NCBI RefSeq assembly: GCF_042657385.1
Contig: NZ_JBHSLA010000004.1
Location: forward strand, 124,001 to 188,000
Reading direction: 5' to 3'
Source: Algorimicrobium hallyeonense
GTDB taxonomy: Bacteria > Bacteroidota > Bacteroidia > Flavobacteriales > Flavobacteriaceae
Length of the DNA: 64,000 nucleotides
The position numbers and the translations under genes were made by a program. Each line of letters opens with the position of its first letter. The stretch's first letter is position 1. Below are positions 1 to 9,927 of this stretch, one piece after another. The notes below the pieces were generated by a model. That model was not told the DNA's origin and searched no databases. It worked only from the letters and a program-made list of their open reading frames with translations.

Positions 1-1188
1 GTTTTAGAAAATGAAGGCTATAGTCCAATTATGTTAGAAGCAACAGATCGTGTTGGCGGACGCGTTAAAACCGATATAGTTGAAAATTACCAGTTAAACC
101 AGGGCTTTCAAGTACTCCTTACCGCCTATCCTGCTGCTCAAAAATATTTAGATTTTGATGCCTTAACCTTGCAGAATTTTATGCCAGGTGCTGCTATTTT
201 TAATCAAGGTAAACAGAATTTGTTAGGCGATCCTTTACGTGATTTATCATTACTCTTTCCTACCTTATTTTCAGGTATTGGTACGTTTTTAGATAAATTG
301 AATATTCTTAAATTGAATACCACCCTAAAAAAAACAACACTTTCCACCATTTTTGAAAAACCTGAAAAAACAACCTATCAGTATTTAGTGGATTTTGGAT
401 TTTCAGATAGCATGATAACTAAATTCTTTAAACCTTTCTTTGCTGGCATTTTCCTAGAACCGGAACTAGAAACCTCCAGCAGAATGTTTGAGTTTGTTTA
501 TAAAATGTTTGGCGAAGGATTTGCCGCATTGCCAAAAGCAGGTATTGAAGCCATTCCAAAACAGCTAAAAGCGAATTTAAAACAGACGAGCTTTCAATTT
601 AATACAGCCGTAAAATCTGTTGCAAATCATCAAATAATCCTTGAAAATGGCACACATTTAGAAAGCGATTATACCATAATTACAACAGAGCCAAGTCGAC
701 TTTTGGAAAACACTACAAAAGGAGAAACCGAATGGAAATCCTGTGACACCCTATATTTTGAAACGACTAGCAGAAATATAAAAAAACCACTCATTGGTTT
801 AATGGCAGATAAAAATGCGCTGATTAATAACATATTTTACCACTCAAGTCTAGAAACAAACATAACAGGCGGTAAAGAATTGTTATCAGTCACTGTAGTC
901 AAGGATCACCAGTTAACACCTGAAGCATTAACAGAACAAGTTGTAAACGAATTAAAAGCTTATGACACCCAAAATTCCTTTCGGTTTATAAAGCACTACG
1001 CTATTTCAAAAGCGTTGCCAAAATTGACTAATTTAAGCTATAATTTGAATCCTTCCGAAACGCAATACTCACAGCATATCTATCTGGCTGGAGACGTTCA
1101 TTTAAACGGATCGTTAAATGCAGCGATGCTTTCAGGCGAAAGTGCAGCTTTGGGAGTCATTGAAGCTATTTCTGAAAAACACGCTTAA
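1..1188 (+). CDS. FAD-dependent amine oxidase / protoporphyrinogen-oxidase-like protein, 5' truncated
   Basis: The frame is open from base 1, so the true start and the first glycine-rich part of the Rossmann fold lie outside the window. What remains begins inside the FAD ADP-binding region: the acidic residue and RxGGR-type motif are seen in EATDRVGGRVKTD. The last 35 residues carry the typical C-terminal FAD contact, IYLAGDVHLNGSLNAAM. Between them is the variable substrate domain. The family (amine oxidase, PF01593) includes protoporphyrinogen and phytoene-type oxidoreductases; the substrate cannot be told from the sequence. It is followed by a hairpin and a convergent gene, so it ends its transcription unit. 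Fold assignment is firm, specific role unknown. Confidence 0.8.
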   Translation, partial: VLENEGYSPIMLEATDRVGGRVKTDIVENYQLNQGFQVLLTAYPAAQKYLDFDALTLQNFMPGAAIFNQGKQNLLGDPLRDLSLLFPTLFSGIGTFLDKLNILKLNTTLKKTTLSTIFEKPEKTTYQYLVDFGFSDSMITKFFKPFFAGIFLEPELETSSRMFEFVYKMFGEGFAALPKAGIEAIPKQLKANLKQTSFQFNTAVKSVANHQIILENGTHLESDYTIITTEPSRLLENTTKGETEWKSCDTLYFETTSRNIKKPLIGLMADKNALINNIFYHSSLETNITGGKELLSVTVVKDHQLTPEALTEQVVNELKAYDTQNSFRFIKHYAISKALPKLTNLSYNLNPSETQYSQHIYLAGDVHLNGSLNAAMLSGESAALGVIEAISEKHA

Positions 1189-1216
1189 AATTTATCTGAA
1201 TTTTATAAGAAAAAGA

Positions 1217-1254
1217 AGTCCTTTGCGCCATCATGAATGATTTTGCAAAGGACT
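1217..1254 (-). terminator. Intrinsic terminator of the LRR surface-protein gene
   Basis: A 10-bp perfect stem (AGTCCTTTGC with GCAAAGGACT) encloses a loop that can itself fold (ATCAT/ATGAT). Read on the minus strand it is followed by TTCTTTTTC, a usable U tract. It lies between two convergent genes and may also stop plus-strand transcripts. Confidence 0.65.
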
Positions 1255-1289
1255 GACTAATAGCTTCTTTTAAATTTTTAGGATGCCAT

Positions 1290-4200
1290 TTAATTCTTAA
1301 TCACTTTTTGAGAAAAGCTATTGGCATTGGTCTGAATTTTTACGATATACATTCCTGTTGATAAATCTGAAACATCAATCGTTTTAACATCACCAGAAAC
1401 ATTCTTAATAACCTTACCTGTAAGATCAACAATTACAAGAGCTTCAATAGTTTCTGTTGTAGAAATATGCAATTCTGATTGTACAGGGTTGGGATACAGA
1501 CTAAAAGTATTTTCCAAAAACACATCCTCAATAGAAAGCGTAAAGTTACAATCCGTATTAAATCCTGTAAAACCATCTCGTTGCAAGAAATTAGCGTTGG
1601 CAAATGCTACATCATCTACTTGTACACAGTTTAAACTTGGGTTATTTCGTGTATCGTATTCAATTATAGCATTGGTATTTCCATTTTTCAAATCTAGTTC
1701 TAACAAGTTATTACCTTCAAAAAGAACAATTTCCAATGTTGGATGATTGCTTAAATCTACCAACCCAGTTACGTCATTATTATTTAAATCTAAACGTACT
1801 AAATTTAAGTTGTTGGATACATCAATTGTTGTAAATGCGTTGCTATACAAGTTTAAATCGGTTAAATTAGGATTTGCAGAAACATCAATAGTGGAGATTC
1901 CAGTACCTCCTGCTGAAAATTCAATAAGTTCCGTTTGTGACGATAAATTTATTGTGCCTATGTTGGCATTTTCATTTAGCATCACCACTTCAAGATTTGG
2001 GTTGTTGCTAAAATCAATGGCATTCAAATTATTATTATAAGCATAAAAACGTTCCAAATCTGTACTATTGGATAAATCTAAAGACGCAATGTTATTATTA
2101 TCCATAGACAGTTCTATCAAGTTAAGAGCACCAACATCAATACTTGTTAAGTTATTTTCGGCAAAAAAAAGACGTTGCAGGTTTGGATTATTACTAATGT
2201 CCAAACTGTTTAAATTGTTGTTATAAACATCTATATAATCTAAAGCTGTTAATGTGCTTATATTAATAGTAGATAGATTGTTGTTAGCAAGATTTAGACC
2301 TGTTAAGTATTTAAACGCTTGCAATCCATTAGGATCAAAAATACCACGATTACTTAAATCCATAAAGCCAACATTTAGTGCCTCGGATTTTGTGATGTAA
2401 TTATCCATAACGCCTGAACGGTCAATTCCAAAATCTATCAATGCTTGTTCAAAATTATCATCTGGCACAAACGTTAGGTCTGTTGATGGATTAGCACAAT
2501 CTGTTTGGTATAATGCTTGGTCGTTTTTACCCCAAACACCATCAGCGCGTTTCAAATAAGCTTGTTCTACATTATCTACTTGTATGCAAAATAAGTTTGA
2601 ATTATCGAATACAAAAAATTCATTTAAAATAGCGTTATTTCCATTAGCCAAGTTTAAATCAGATAAATTATTTCTATCTAAACTTAATACTTCTAAATTA
2701 GGACTATTGCTAACATCAACAGAAACCAACTCACAATCGTAGGCATAAAAACGTTCCAAATTTGTGCTATTTGCCAAATCTACTGATGCAATAGGATTTT
2801 CATGGATAAAAAAGTCTCGTAAATTAAGTTGGCTCACATCAATGCTAGATATGTTGTTTAGTCCCAAGTAAAGCTCTGACACTTCCGGGTTGTTGTCTAC
2901 GTTTAAACTGCTTAAATTATTATCATATACATCTAAATATACCAAACGGCTCATAGCACTTACATCCATAGATGATAAATTATTTACAGCAATATTTAAC
3001 CCTGTTAGGTGCTTAAAAGATTGTAAACCTGTAGCATCATTAATTCCACGTCCATTCAAATCTAAAAAAGTAGTATTTAAGGCTTCTGAAAGCGTGATGG
3101 TATCATCTAGAATTCCTGATCTGTCAATACCATAATCTATAAGCGCTTGCTCCAAATTATCATCTGGAACGGAAATCGTTAAAACGCCTGGGTTATTACA
3201 ATCGGTTTCATACAAAACCACATCATCTTTAAACCATAATTCACTGGCTTGTTTATTATAAGCTACCTGCAGATCATCCACTTGAATACAAGATAAACTA
3301 GGATTATTTCCAGAGAAAAACGTGTTTATTGCAGCATTGTTACCGTTGGCTAAATTTAAAGCTATTAAATCATTATCACTAACATTTACAACGGTTAAGG
3401 CAGGATTCCCACTTAAATCCACAGTTTCCAAATTATTAACATAGGCATTTAAAATGCGTAGAACTGAATTATTAGAAACATCTAAAGCTGTAAAAGTGTT
3501 TAATCCAATATTTAACAAGTCTAATTGCGCATTGGCGCTTAAATCAATTGAAGTCAATTCATTTTCTTCTACATACAAAGTCGTTAATACGGGTGAACCA
3601 GAAACATCAATAGACGTTAACTTAAAACCTGGTTGCTGATTTTGTATTGCAAATTCAACCAAGTTTGGTAAATCTGAAGTACTAAAAGTTGTGAACCTAT
3701 TTAAACCCAAATATAAAGTTGTTATGGCTGGATTATTAGAAAAATCTATAGCTGAAAAATTATTATCATATAGACTCAATACTTGTAAATCAGGATTTTG
3801 AGATAAATCTAAATTCGAAGAATTTGTTCCAGCCATATACAATGCATCTAATTGCGGATTGCTAGACACATTAACATTGGATACATTGGAATTTGTAATA
3901 TCTATACTTTCTAAATTAGGCATATTAGATAAATCTAAAAATGATGCCGGTGCATTTGCCAAATTAAGGGAAACAAGAGCACTTGGATTTGAAAACGTAA
4001 TCGTGGCAATATCCGTATTATCAGAAAACAGCAATGTTAAATTAAAGTTTTGAGATAAATCTAGAGCAACTAACGGATTATTTTGCGATACCAATATATT
4101 TAAAGCCGCATTACTGCTCAAATCAACTGTTGTTACAGAATTATCTGAAAATCGTAAATCGGTAACATTAATGAAGGCTTCAACACCTTCTAAAGATGAA

Positions 4201-4391
4201 ATATTACTGTTATTAACATATAAGGTGGTAGCGAGTTCGGCATCACTATTTAAAATGTTGCCATTTAAACCATTGGTGTCATAACCAAGAGTTATAAGCG
4301 CTTGCTCAAAATTAGGATCTGGAATGGGAGTTGTTTGCCCATGCATCCACATACTGGAAACTGCAAATAATACAAGTAAATTTGTTTTCAT
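1290..4391 (-). CDS. Secreted leucine-rich-repeat-like protein with T9SS sorting domain
   Basis: A 1033-residue protein with a signal peptide (MKTNLLVLFAVSSMWMHGQ) and a C-terminal type IX secretion sorting domain starting near residue 963 (SLYPNPVQSELHI ... GMYIVKIQ ... QKVIKN). The body is a long array of about 21-23-residue leucine-rich units with the pattern LxxLxLxxNxLxxIDLSxN. It is built of three large modules, each opening with a PDxNxEQALIxxGxDxxG cap (near residues 24, 407 and 641); the first two and the last end in a Cys-containing cap (SLxCIQVDD / NLFCIQVDN). It should be exported across the outer membrane and displayed or released. The ligand is unknown; adhesion or glycan binding is only a guess. 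A minus-strand TATCTTTG box lies about 90 bp upstream. Confidence 0.85.
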   Translation of the reverse strand: MKTNLLVLFAVSSMWMHGQTTPIPDPNFEQALITLGYDTNGLNGNILNSDAELATTLYVNNSNISSLEGVEAFINVTDLRFSDNSVTTVDLSSNAALNILVSQNNPLVALDLSQNFNLTLLFSDNTDIATITFSNPSALVSLNLANAPASFLDLSNMPNLESIDITNSNVSNVNVSSNPQLDALYMAGTNSSNLDLSQNPDLQVLSLYDNNFSAIDFSNNPAITTLYLGLNRFTTFSTSDLPNLVEFAIQNQQPGFKLTSIDVSGSPVLTTLYVEENELTSIDLSANAQLDLLNIGLNTFTALDVSNNSVLRILNAYVNNLETVDLSGNPALTVVNVSDNDLIALNLANGNNAAINTFFSGNNPSLSCIQVDDLQVAYNKQASELWFKDDVVLYETDCNNPGVLTISVPDDNLEQALIDYGIDRSGILDDTITLSEALNTTFLDLNGRGINDATGLQSFKHLTGLNIAVNNLSSMDVSAMSRLVYLDVYDNNLSSLNVDNNPEVSELYLGLNNISSIDVSQLNLRDFFIHENPIASVDLANSTNLERFYAYDCELVSVDVSNSPNLEVLSLDRNNLSDLNLANGNNAILNEFFVFDNSNLFCIQVDNVEQAYLKRADGVWGKNDQALYQTDCANPSTDLTFVPDDNFEQALIDFGIDRSGVMDNYITKSEALNVGFMDLSNRGIFDPNGLQAFKYLTGLNLANNNLSTINISTLTALDYIDVYNNNLNSLDISNNPNLQRLFFAENNLTSIDVGALNLIELSMDNNNIASLDLSNSTDLERFYAYNNNLNAIDFSNNPNLEVVMLNENANIGTINLSSQTELIEFSAGGTGISTIDVSANPNLTDLNLYSNAFTTIDVSNNLNLVRLDLNNNDVTGLVDLSNHPTLEIVLFEGNNLLELDLKNGNTNAIIEYDTRNNPSLNCVQVDDVAFANANFLQRDGFTGFNTDCNFTLSIEDVFLENTFSLYPNPVQSELHISTTETIEALVIVDLTGKVIKNVSGDVKTIDVSDLSTGMYIVKIQTNANSFSQKVIKN

Positions 4392-4482
4392 AATTAATAG
4401 ATTTAGTTAAAAATAAATTTGAACTATCTATCCTATTAAATGAATCAATAAGGTCAATAAATAGGTTAAACAGTTTGGAATA

Positions 4483-4490
4483 CAAAGATA
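4483..4490 (-). promoter_or_regulatory. Candidate -7 box for the LRR surface-protein gene
   Basis: TATCTTTG on the minus strand matches the Bacteroidota TAnnTTTG box. No matching TTG is seen at the expected upstream distance, so this is tentative. Confidence 0.35.
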
Positions 4491-4586
4491 TGTTTCAATA
4501 GTACGTAAGAAAATACCTAATTATTGGTATTTTTTTTCATATATTTATGTGCTATAAATACCCAACTCTATAAAAATTTCCGCCTA

Positions 4587-7500
4587 TTGTTTCAAAAAAT
4601 TTTCCGCTTTATAATATTTTTTCTTGTAACTAGTTCTGCCCTAGGGCAAATTAACTTTACAGTAGACACCCTAAAAGTTAGGCAAATAGGTCAAGAAGAC
4701 GGATTAATGCAACTCAATGTAAAAGCGATAGCTAAAGATAATTTAGATTATCTGTGGTTGGCTACAGAAGATGGTTTACATCGTTACAACAGTAAGAATT
4801 TTAAAGTCTATATCAACAATCCTTTAGATTCCTTGAGTATACCTGAAGATCATGCTAGGGATTTGCATATCGTAAATGACACGCTGTTTATAGCCTCTAA
4901 TTCTAAAGGTGTTTTCGGATTAAAATTGGCAACAGACACATTTATCAATCCTTCCAAAAATTCAGAACTTCCCCATACCAATACGTCCTATAAAATACTA
5001 CCGCCTGGAAAATCGTCCTTGTTATTCGCCTTGCGAAATGCATTCATACTATTCAATAGGCATACTAAAACACAAAAAACAATTCCATTACCTAAAGGAA
5101 ATCTTGAAAATTACGTTCAAGACGTCTATCCGTTAGATACCGAAAATTACATATTGGCAACCACAGCTTCTGGGCTTTTGAATTTTAACATTAAAACGGG
5201 CAATATTAATAACTACAGAATGTTAGATAACACTTCTCATAATGCTATTTATTGGGAAGAAAACTACATGTATATTGGAACAGATGAGGGATTTTATAGT
5301 TTAAATTTAAAAACTAATCAAGTAACCACAATTTTTGAAAATGACGGTGTTAATTGTTTCTATTTGGGAAATCCTGGCCGTATTTTAATTGGTGCCGACA
5401 CAGGTTCTTATGCCTACAATATGCAGTTCAATCAATTAACTAAACAGATATTTATTGGACAAAACAATAGCAGTTTCACACCCATAGAAATAAATGATAT
5501 ACAAGGTGATGGTGCTGGTAATCTGTGGTTTGCAACGGATGGTGAAGGCTTATTGCATTATAACGCCTATCGCGAAAAATTTAAAACACTCAAATTAAAA
5601 GTTCCAGGTTATTCTGCATCTAAAAAGATTAGCACCTTTCAATTTCTGCCGTACCAAGACGCTACCTTATTTATTGGTAGCACCATAGGCTTAATTAAAT
5701 ATGATTTTAAAACTGAAAAATTCCAACAATATCCAAACCATAAAAGCGAATTAATATATACCATAACCGAAGACCACAATGGCATTATTTGGGCTGGAGG
5801 CTTTACAACAGGTCTTTTAAAATACAATCCTAAAACCGATAAATTTATAGAAATAAAGAGCTCAGAAAATAATATCTCGGATAGAGATGTCATTCAAATC
5901 ACACCACGCTCCAAAACCGAATTGTTAGTTGCTACGTGGTCTGGTGGTCTTTATACCTACAATATAATAACCAATAGGTTTACCGAGTTTTTGGTTAATG
6001 GAAAACCTTTAAACCGAGCACGTACGTCCTTTGTAGATTCTAAAGCTAATTTGTGGTTAGGAACAGATGAAGGCGTTTTTATGCTCCATGAAAAAGGAGA
6101 CGTACAGACCTTTACCTCAACATCAGAAAATCCCAAAAATATGAGTAGTAATCGTATTTTTGGAATCGCCGAAGATTCTAAAGGCAATATGTGGTTCGGC
6201 ACCAGCGTAGGCTTAACAAAATTAGATGTAAACACACAAAAAACAACCATTTACTACAAGCAGAAAGGCCTTCCTAACGATTTTATTTACACTGTTTTGG
6301 TGGATGATAAAGATCATATTTGGGTCAGTACCAATTACGGCATCTCTGTGTTAAATGTAGAAAACGATACATTCACCAATTACACACAAAATGATGGCTT
6401 GCAGAATAATGAATTCAATGGAAAAGCAGGATTTAAAGATGCCGATGGTACATTTTATTTTGGTGGTATTGATGGTATCAATATATTTCAACCTAATAGC
6501 ATAAAAATAAGTCCACACCTTCCAAAAGCACATATTGAGTCTGTTGAATTGTTTAATAAAAAAATAAATAGAAACGAACTGTTTTCTAACAAACTAGAAT
6601 TTAATAGTGATGAGAATGTATTAACTTTTAATTATGTATCAGTTAATTACTTAAATTCAGACAAAGTAGATTATGCCTATTATATGGAAGGTTTTGATGA
6701 ATCTTGGCGTCCCATCACAAAAGATAAAAATATTACCTATACCAACCTAAATCCAGGCTCTTATACGTTTAAAGTGAAGGCCACCAACTCCAATGGCGTT
6801 TGGAGTCCTCATGAAGATACCATGCAGCTCATTATAATTCCACCATGGTATCAAACCAATCTTTTTAGAATACTATTTATACTACTCCTGATAGCCAGTG
6901 GTTTCGGTTTTTATTATTACAAAACCTATCGCTTAAAAGTGGAAAAACGTGAATTAGAAAGCTTGATAACAGAGCGTACTAAAGAAGTACAAGGAAAAAA
7001 TGACCAACTCAATACCGCTTATGACGTTTCCGTAATGCAAAAGGAAAACATCAAATTCCTGATGCGAGAATTGCAGCATCGCGTAAAAAACAATTTGCAA
7101 ATTGTATCTAGCTTATTAAACATTCAATCTGAACATATAAATAATATTATTGCTTATGATGCTTTAAAAGTGGCCAAAAATAGAATTTTAGCCATTGCTT
7201 ATGTGGAAGATGCTTTAAAAATAGATTCCAAACATGTTAACATTAAAACATTTATCACCAATTTGTGCAATAGCATCTTACAAGCGCTAGGCGAATCGCA
7301 TGAGCTGAAATTTAAAGTAATCTATCAAATAGAAAATTTTCAAGTAAACAATTTGAATACAACAGTCTTCGGGTTGATATTAAATGAATTATTAACCAAC
7401 ATCTCCAAACATGCTTTTACTGATTTAAATGAGGCTAATGTAGTAATCATATCCTGTTCAAAAGAAAATAACCAACTCACGTTATTAATTAAAGATAACG

Positions 7501-7655
7501 GAAAGGGCTATTCTGAAAATGAGGTATTAACAAACGCTCTGGGTTTGGAGCTGGTTCGAGATATGGTTTCACAAATGAACGGAACATTGGAAATTGCAAG
7601 TCATGACGGAACGGTTAATACGATAACCATTCCACTTGAAAATGAAAATAATTAA
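4587..7655 (+). CDS. Hybrid-type two-component sensor: Y_Y_Y propeller histidine kinase (HisKA_2)
   Basis: A membrane sensor kinase. No ATG is available at the 5' end: the frame opens at a TTG at 4524, but the TTG at 4587 gives a clean signal sequence (MFQKIFRFIIFFLVTSSALGQ) and is preferred (1022 residues). The periplasmic part is a two-component-regulator propeller (repeats with NLWFATDGEGLLHY, NMWFGTSVGLTKL) followed by a Y_Y_Y domain near residue 698 (YYMEGFDESW). One membrane helix follows near 758-780, then a short coiled coil, a HisKA_2 dimerisation domain with the phospho-acceptor in ELQHRVKNNLQ (His831), and an HATPase_c domain (LILNELLTNISKHAF, DNGKGY). The response-regulator gene follows 11 bp downstream, so the two form one operon. 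Propeller sensors of this class often respond to polysaccharide breakdown products, but there is no PUL nearby, so the signal is unknown. Confidence 0.85.
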   Translation: MFQKIFRFIIFFLVTSSALGQINFTVDTLKVRQIGQEDGLMQLNVKAIAKDNLDYLWLATEDGLHRYNSKNFKVYINNPLDSLSIPEDHARDLHIVNDTLFIASNSKGVFGLKLATDTFINPSKNSELPHTNTSYKILPPGKSSLLFALRNAFILFNRHTKTQKTIPLPKGNLENYVQDVYPLDTENYILATTASGLLNFNIKTGNINNYRMLDNTSHNAIYWEENYMYIGTDEGFYSLNLKTNQVTTIFENDGVNCFYLGNPGRILIGADTGSYAYNMQFNQLTKQIFIGQNNSSFTPIEINDIQGDGAGNLWFATDGEGLLHYNAYREKFKTLKLKVPGYSASKKISTFQFLPYQDATLFIGSTIGLIKYDFKTEKFQQYPNHKSELIYTITEDHNGIIWAGGFTTGLLKYNPKTDKFIEIKSSENNISDRDVIQITPRSKTELLVATWSGGLYTYNIITNRFTEFLVNGKPLNRARTSFVDSKANLWLGTDEGVFMLHEKGDVQTFTSTSENPKNMSSNRIFGIAEDSKGNMWFGTSVGLTKLDVNTQKTTIYYKQKGLPNDFIYTVLVDDKDHIWVSTNYGISVLNVENDTFTNYTQNDGLQNNEFNGKAGFKDADGTFYFGGIDGINIFQPNSIKISPHLPKAHIESVELFNKKINRNELFSNKLEFNSDENVLTFNYVSVNYLNSDKVDYAYYMEGFDESWRPITKDKNITYTNLNPGSYTFKVKATNSNGVWSPHEDTMQLIIIPPWYQTNLFRILFILLLIASGFGFYYYKTYRLKVEKRELESLITERTKEVQGKNDQLNTAYDVSVMQKENIKFLMRELQHRVKNNLQIVSSLLNIQSEHINNIIAYDALKVAKNRILAIAYVEDALKIDSKHVNIKTFITNLCNSILQALGESHELKFKVIYQIENFQVNNLNTTVFGLILNELLTNISKHAFTDLNEANVVIISCSKENNQLTLLIKDNGKGYSENEVLTNALGLELVRDMVSQMNGTLEIASHDGTVNTITIPLENENN

Positions 7656-7666
7656 TACAAAAATAT

Positions 7667-8284
7667 ATGTTACAGATACTACTTATTGAGGACGAATTGA
7701 TAATTACCAAAGATTTGCAAGTGTCTCTTCAAAAAAACCAATTCGCAAGATTAGATGCAGCAAGGAATTATGAAACGGCTATGGCATTATTTTTAAAGAA
7801 TGACTATGATTTAGTCATTTCAGATATTAATTTAAAAACTGATATGGATGGTATTGCTATTATCGAAAAATTTAGTGAAGTTAAGGTCATTCCTGTGGTA
7901 TATTTAACCGCCTATTCCGATGCAGACATTGTAGAACGCGCTAAAAAAACGATGCCCTTTGCGTATATCTTAAAACCGTTTAACCTGAATCAGCTTAAAT
8001 TAACCATCAATTTGGCATTATTGAATTTTAAAAAACACCAAGATAATTTAGAACCATCAGACGAAAATGCCGCCTTAGTAAAAACACTAACCAAGCGTGA
8101 AAAGGAAATTTTGGTCGTCCTAGCCTCGGGGAAATTAAGTAAAGAAATAGCCGCTACCCTAAATATTTCGGTGCTAACCGTTGAAAAACACAAACAAAAC
8201 ATCAGAAAAAAACTGAACCTGGTAACCATTGGCGAGTTAATTAATTTTGCATTAACCTCTAGGTTGTATGTGTTGAGTGATTAA
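7667..8284 (+). CDS. Response regulator, receiver plus LuxR-type helix-turn-helix
   Basis: A 205-residue cytoplasmic response regulator, 11 bp after the propeller kinase and surely its partner. The N-terminal receiver has the acidic pair (ED at 8-9), phospho-acceptor Asp53 (VISDINL), the switch Thr (YLTAYSD) and Lys in ILKPF. The C-terminal part from about residue 140 is a LuxR/NarL DNA-binding domain (LTKREKEILVVLASG ... SVLTVEKHKQNIRKKL). Kinases with HisKA_2 domains are often paired with receiver-only or LuxR-type outputs like this. Targets are unknown. Confidence 0.85.
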   Translation: MLQILLIEDELIITKDLQVSLQKNQFARLDAARNYETAMALFLKNDYDLVISDINLKTDMDGIAIIEKFSEVKVIPVVYLTAYSDADIVERAKKTMPFAYILKPFNLNQLKLTINLALLNFKKHQDNLEPSDENAALVKTLTKREKEILVVLASGKLSKEIAATLNISVLTVEKHKQNIRKKLNLVTIGELINFALTSRLYVLSD

Positions 8285-8498
8285 TTCCGAACCCACGAAG
8301 AATTTAACTAATAAAGCATTATAACTTTATTGTAGGATTTCGTCAGATGAAATCAACAGGTTTTTTTTAAATTGTTAAAGTCCTGCTGAAATTAAGAATG
8401 GAAGGCATGTTTGCTTATAATATGAGTATATTTAGAACCTGAAATTTATAGCAATGACCCAATTCAAAAAACATAAAACAAGCCTAAATACTACAACG

Positions 8499-9812
8499 AT
8501 GAAAGTGACCAAAGCCTTTATTATAGTAGCTACTGCACTAGTATTCGTGAGTTGTAAAACAATGCAAACGGCGAATGAATCGACTATTGAAACATCAATC
8601 TTCGAGAAATTAGCAAGCCTGAAAAATGTGGTGCGTATTGAAAAAAGAGAAGCCGTTAATCATTTTGATGAAAACTATGAAATTTGGTTTCAACAGCCCA
8701 TAGATCATAATGATTTAACCAAAGGCACTTTTAAGCAACGTGTTTTTTTAGGTTTCGAAAATATTAACAAACCCGTAATTGTTGAGCTTCGCGGTTATGG
8801 TATTGGTTCTGAAAAAGCTGGGGAACTCGCCAATCATTATCAAGCCAATCAGTTAACTATAGAGCATCGCTATTTTAATGATTCACGTCCTGAAAACATT
8901 GACTGGAATACTTTAACCGTTGAAAATGCGGCAAAAGATCAGAATTTTATTATTAATGAAATTAAAAATGTGCTCTATCCCGACGCGAAGTTTGTTACGA
9001 CAGGAATCTCTAAAGGCTGCCAAACGACTATGGCACACAGAACGTATTTTCCAAATACGGTAGATGCCAGTGTCTGTTATGTGGGACCTTTAAATTACCA
9101 ACGTGAAGATCCAAGAGTATATTCATTTCTAAAAAGTGTTGGCACTAAAGACGATCGTGAGAAAATTAAGGCCTTTCAAAATTTATGTTTTGAAAATAGA
9201 CAGGCGCTGTTAGAAATGATGAAAAAAGTGGGTCAAGAAAAAGGATTATCTTGGGAATTTGGGGTTGAAAACGCCATAGATTACACAATTTTAGAATATT
9301 CATTCGCCTTTTGGCAATGGGGAACATCAGTTGATAGTATTCCATCTGGAGATGTTAAAGTGGAAGAACTATACAAGCATTTAATAGATGTGGTTGGTTA
9401 TGGCTTTTTTGAAGAACAATCCGTGGCTAGTTTACAACCTTATTTTTGGGCGGCACTAACCGAACAAGGCATTTACGGATATGAAACGGCACCATTTAAA
9501 ACGTATTTAAACACCGAAGAAATTTATAAATTCGATTGGGCATTTCCAGAAGGCATTAGCAAAACATATAATTTAAAACCGATGCAGGATATTAAAACCT
9601 TTTTAGATACCACCGCCCAAGATATGTTGTTTATTTATGGTGAATACGATTCTTGGAGTGCAACGGCCGTAGAGCTTACTGAAGACGCTTCAAAAAGAGC
9701 CGTTTATAAATATATAAATCCTAAAGGAAGTCATACCACAAGAATCAATAGCTTTAAGCCAGAAACGAAACAAGAAATTTACACCATTATAGATCATTGG
9801 TTAGCTGAATAG
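8499..9812 (+). CDS. Serine peptidase lipoprotein, S28/S37 (PS-10 aminopeptidase)-like
   Basis: An alpha/beta-hydrolase-fold peptidase. An upstream ATG at 8454 exists, but the ATG at 8499 begins a proper lipoprotein signal (MKVTKAFIIVATALVFVSC), so the product is 437 residues and probably anchored in a membrane facing the periplasm or surface. The fold features are an N-terminal YEIWFQQPIDHND strand as in S28/S37 peptidases, a nucleophile elbow TGISKGCQT (Ser171), and a candidate Asp384 (GEYDSWSA) and His412 (GSHTTRI). Tripeptidyl or prolyl aminopeptidase activity would fit the family; the two M24 proline peptidases just downstream on the other strand make a peptide-utilisation role plausible but not proven. 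Confidence 0.7.
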   Translation: MKVTKAFIIVATALVFVSCKTMQTANESTIETSIFEKLASLKNVVRIEKREAVNHFDENYEIWFQQPIDHNDLTKGTFKQRVFLGFENINKPVIVELRGYGIGSEKAGELANHYQANQLTIEHRYFNDSRPENIDWNTLTVENAAKDQNFIINEIKNVLYPDAKFVTTGISKGCQTTMAHRTYFPNTVDASVCYVGPLNYQREDPRVYSFLKSVGTKDDREKIKAFQNLCFENRQALLEMMKKVGQEKGLSWEFGVENAIDYTILEYSFAFWQWGTSVDSIPSGDVKVEELYKHLIDVVGYGFFEEQSVASLQPYFWAALTEQGIYGYETAPFKTYLNTEEIYKFDWAFPEGISKTYNLKPMQDIKTFLDTTAQDMLFIYGEYDSWSATAVELTEDASKRAVYKYINPKGSHTTRINSFKPETKQEIYTIIDHWLAE

Positions 9813-9927
9813 CCTTCACGTTCGCGATGGATACAAACTATGCCGCCTCCCGAAAAGAAGGCGAACTAGAAGTTTGATTATTTGTATATAAAATGGAAAT
9901 CTAATGGTTTATTACTAAACAATTAAA

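Noticed and set aside
8285..8498. Terminator after the first response regulator
   Set aside because: A weak AATAAAG/CTTTATT hairpin and an imperfect CAACAGG/CCTGCTG pair are present, but neither has a proper T tract after the stem.
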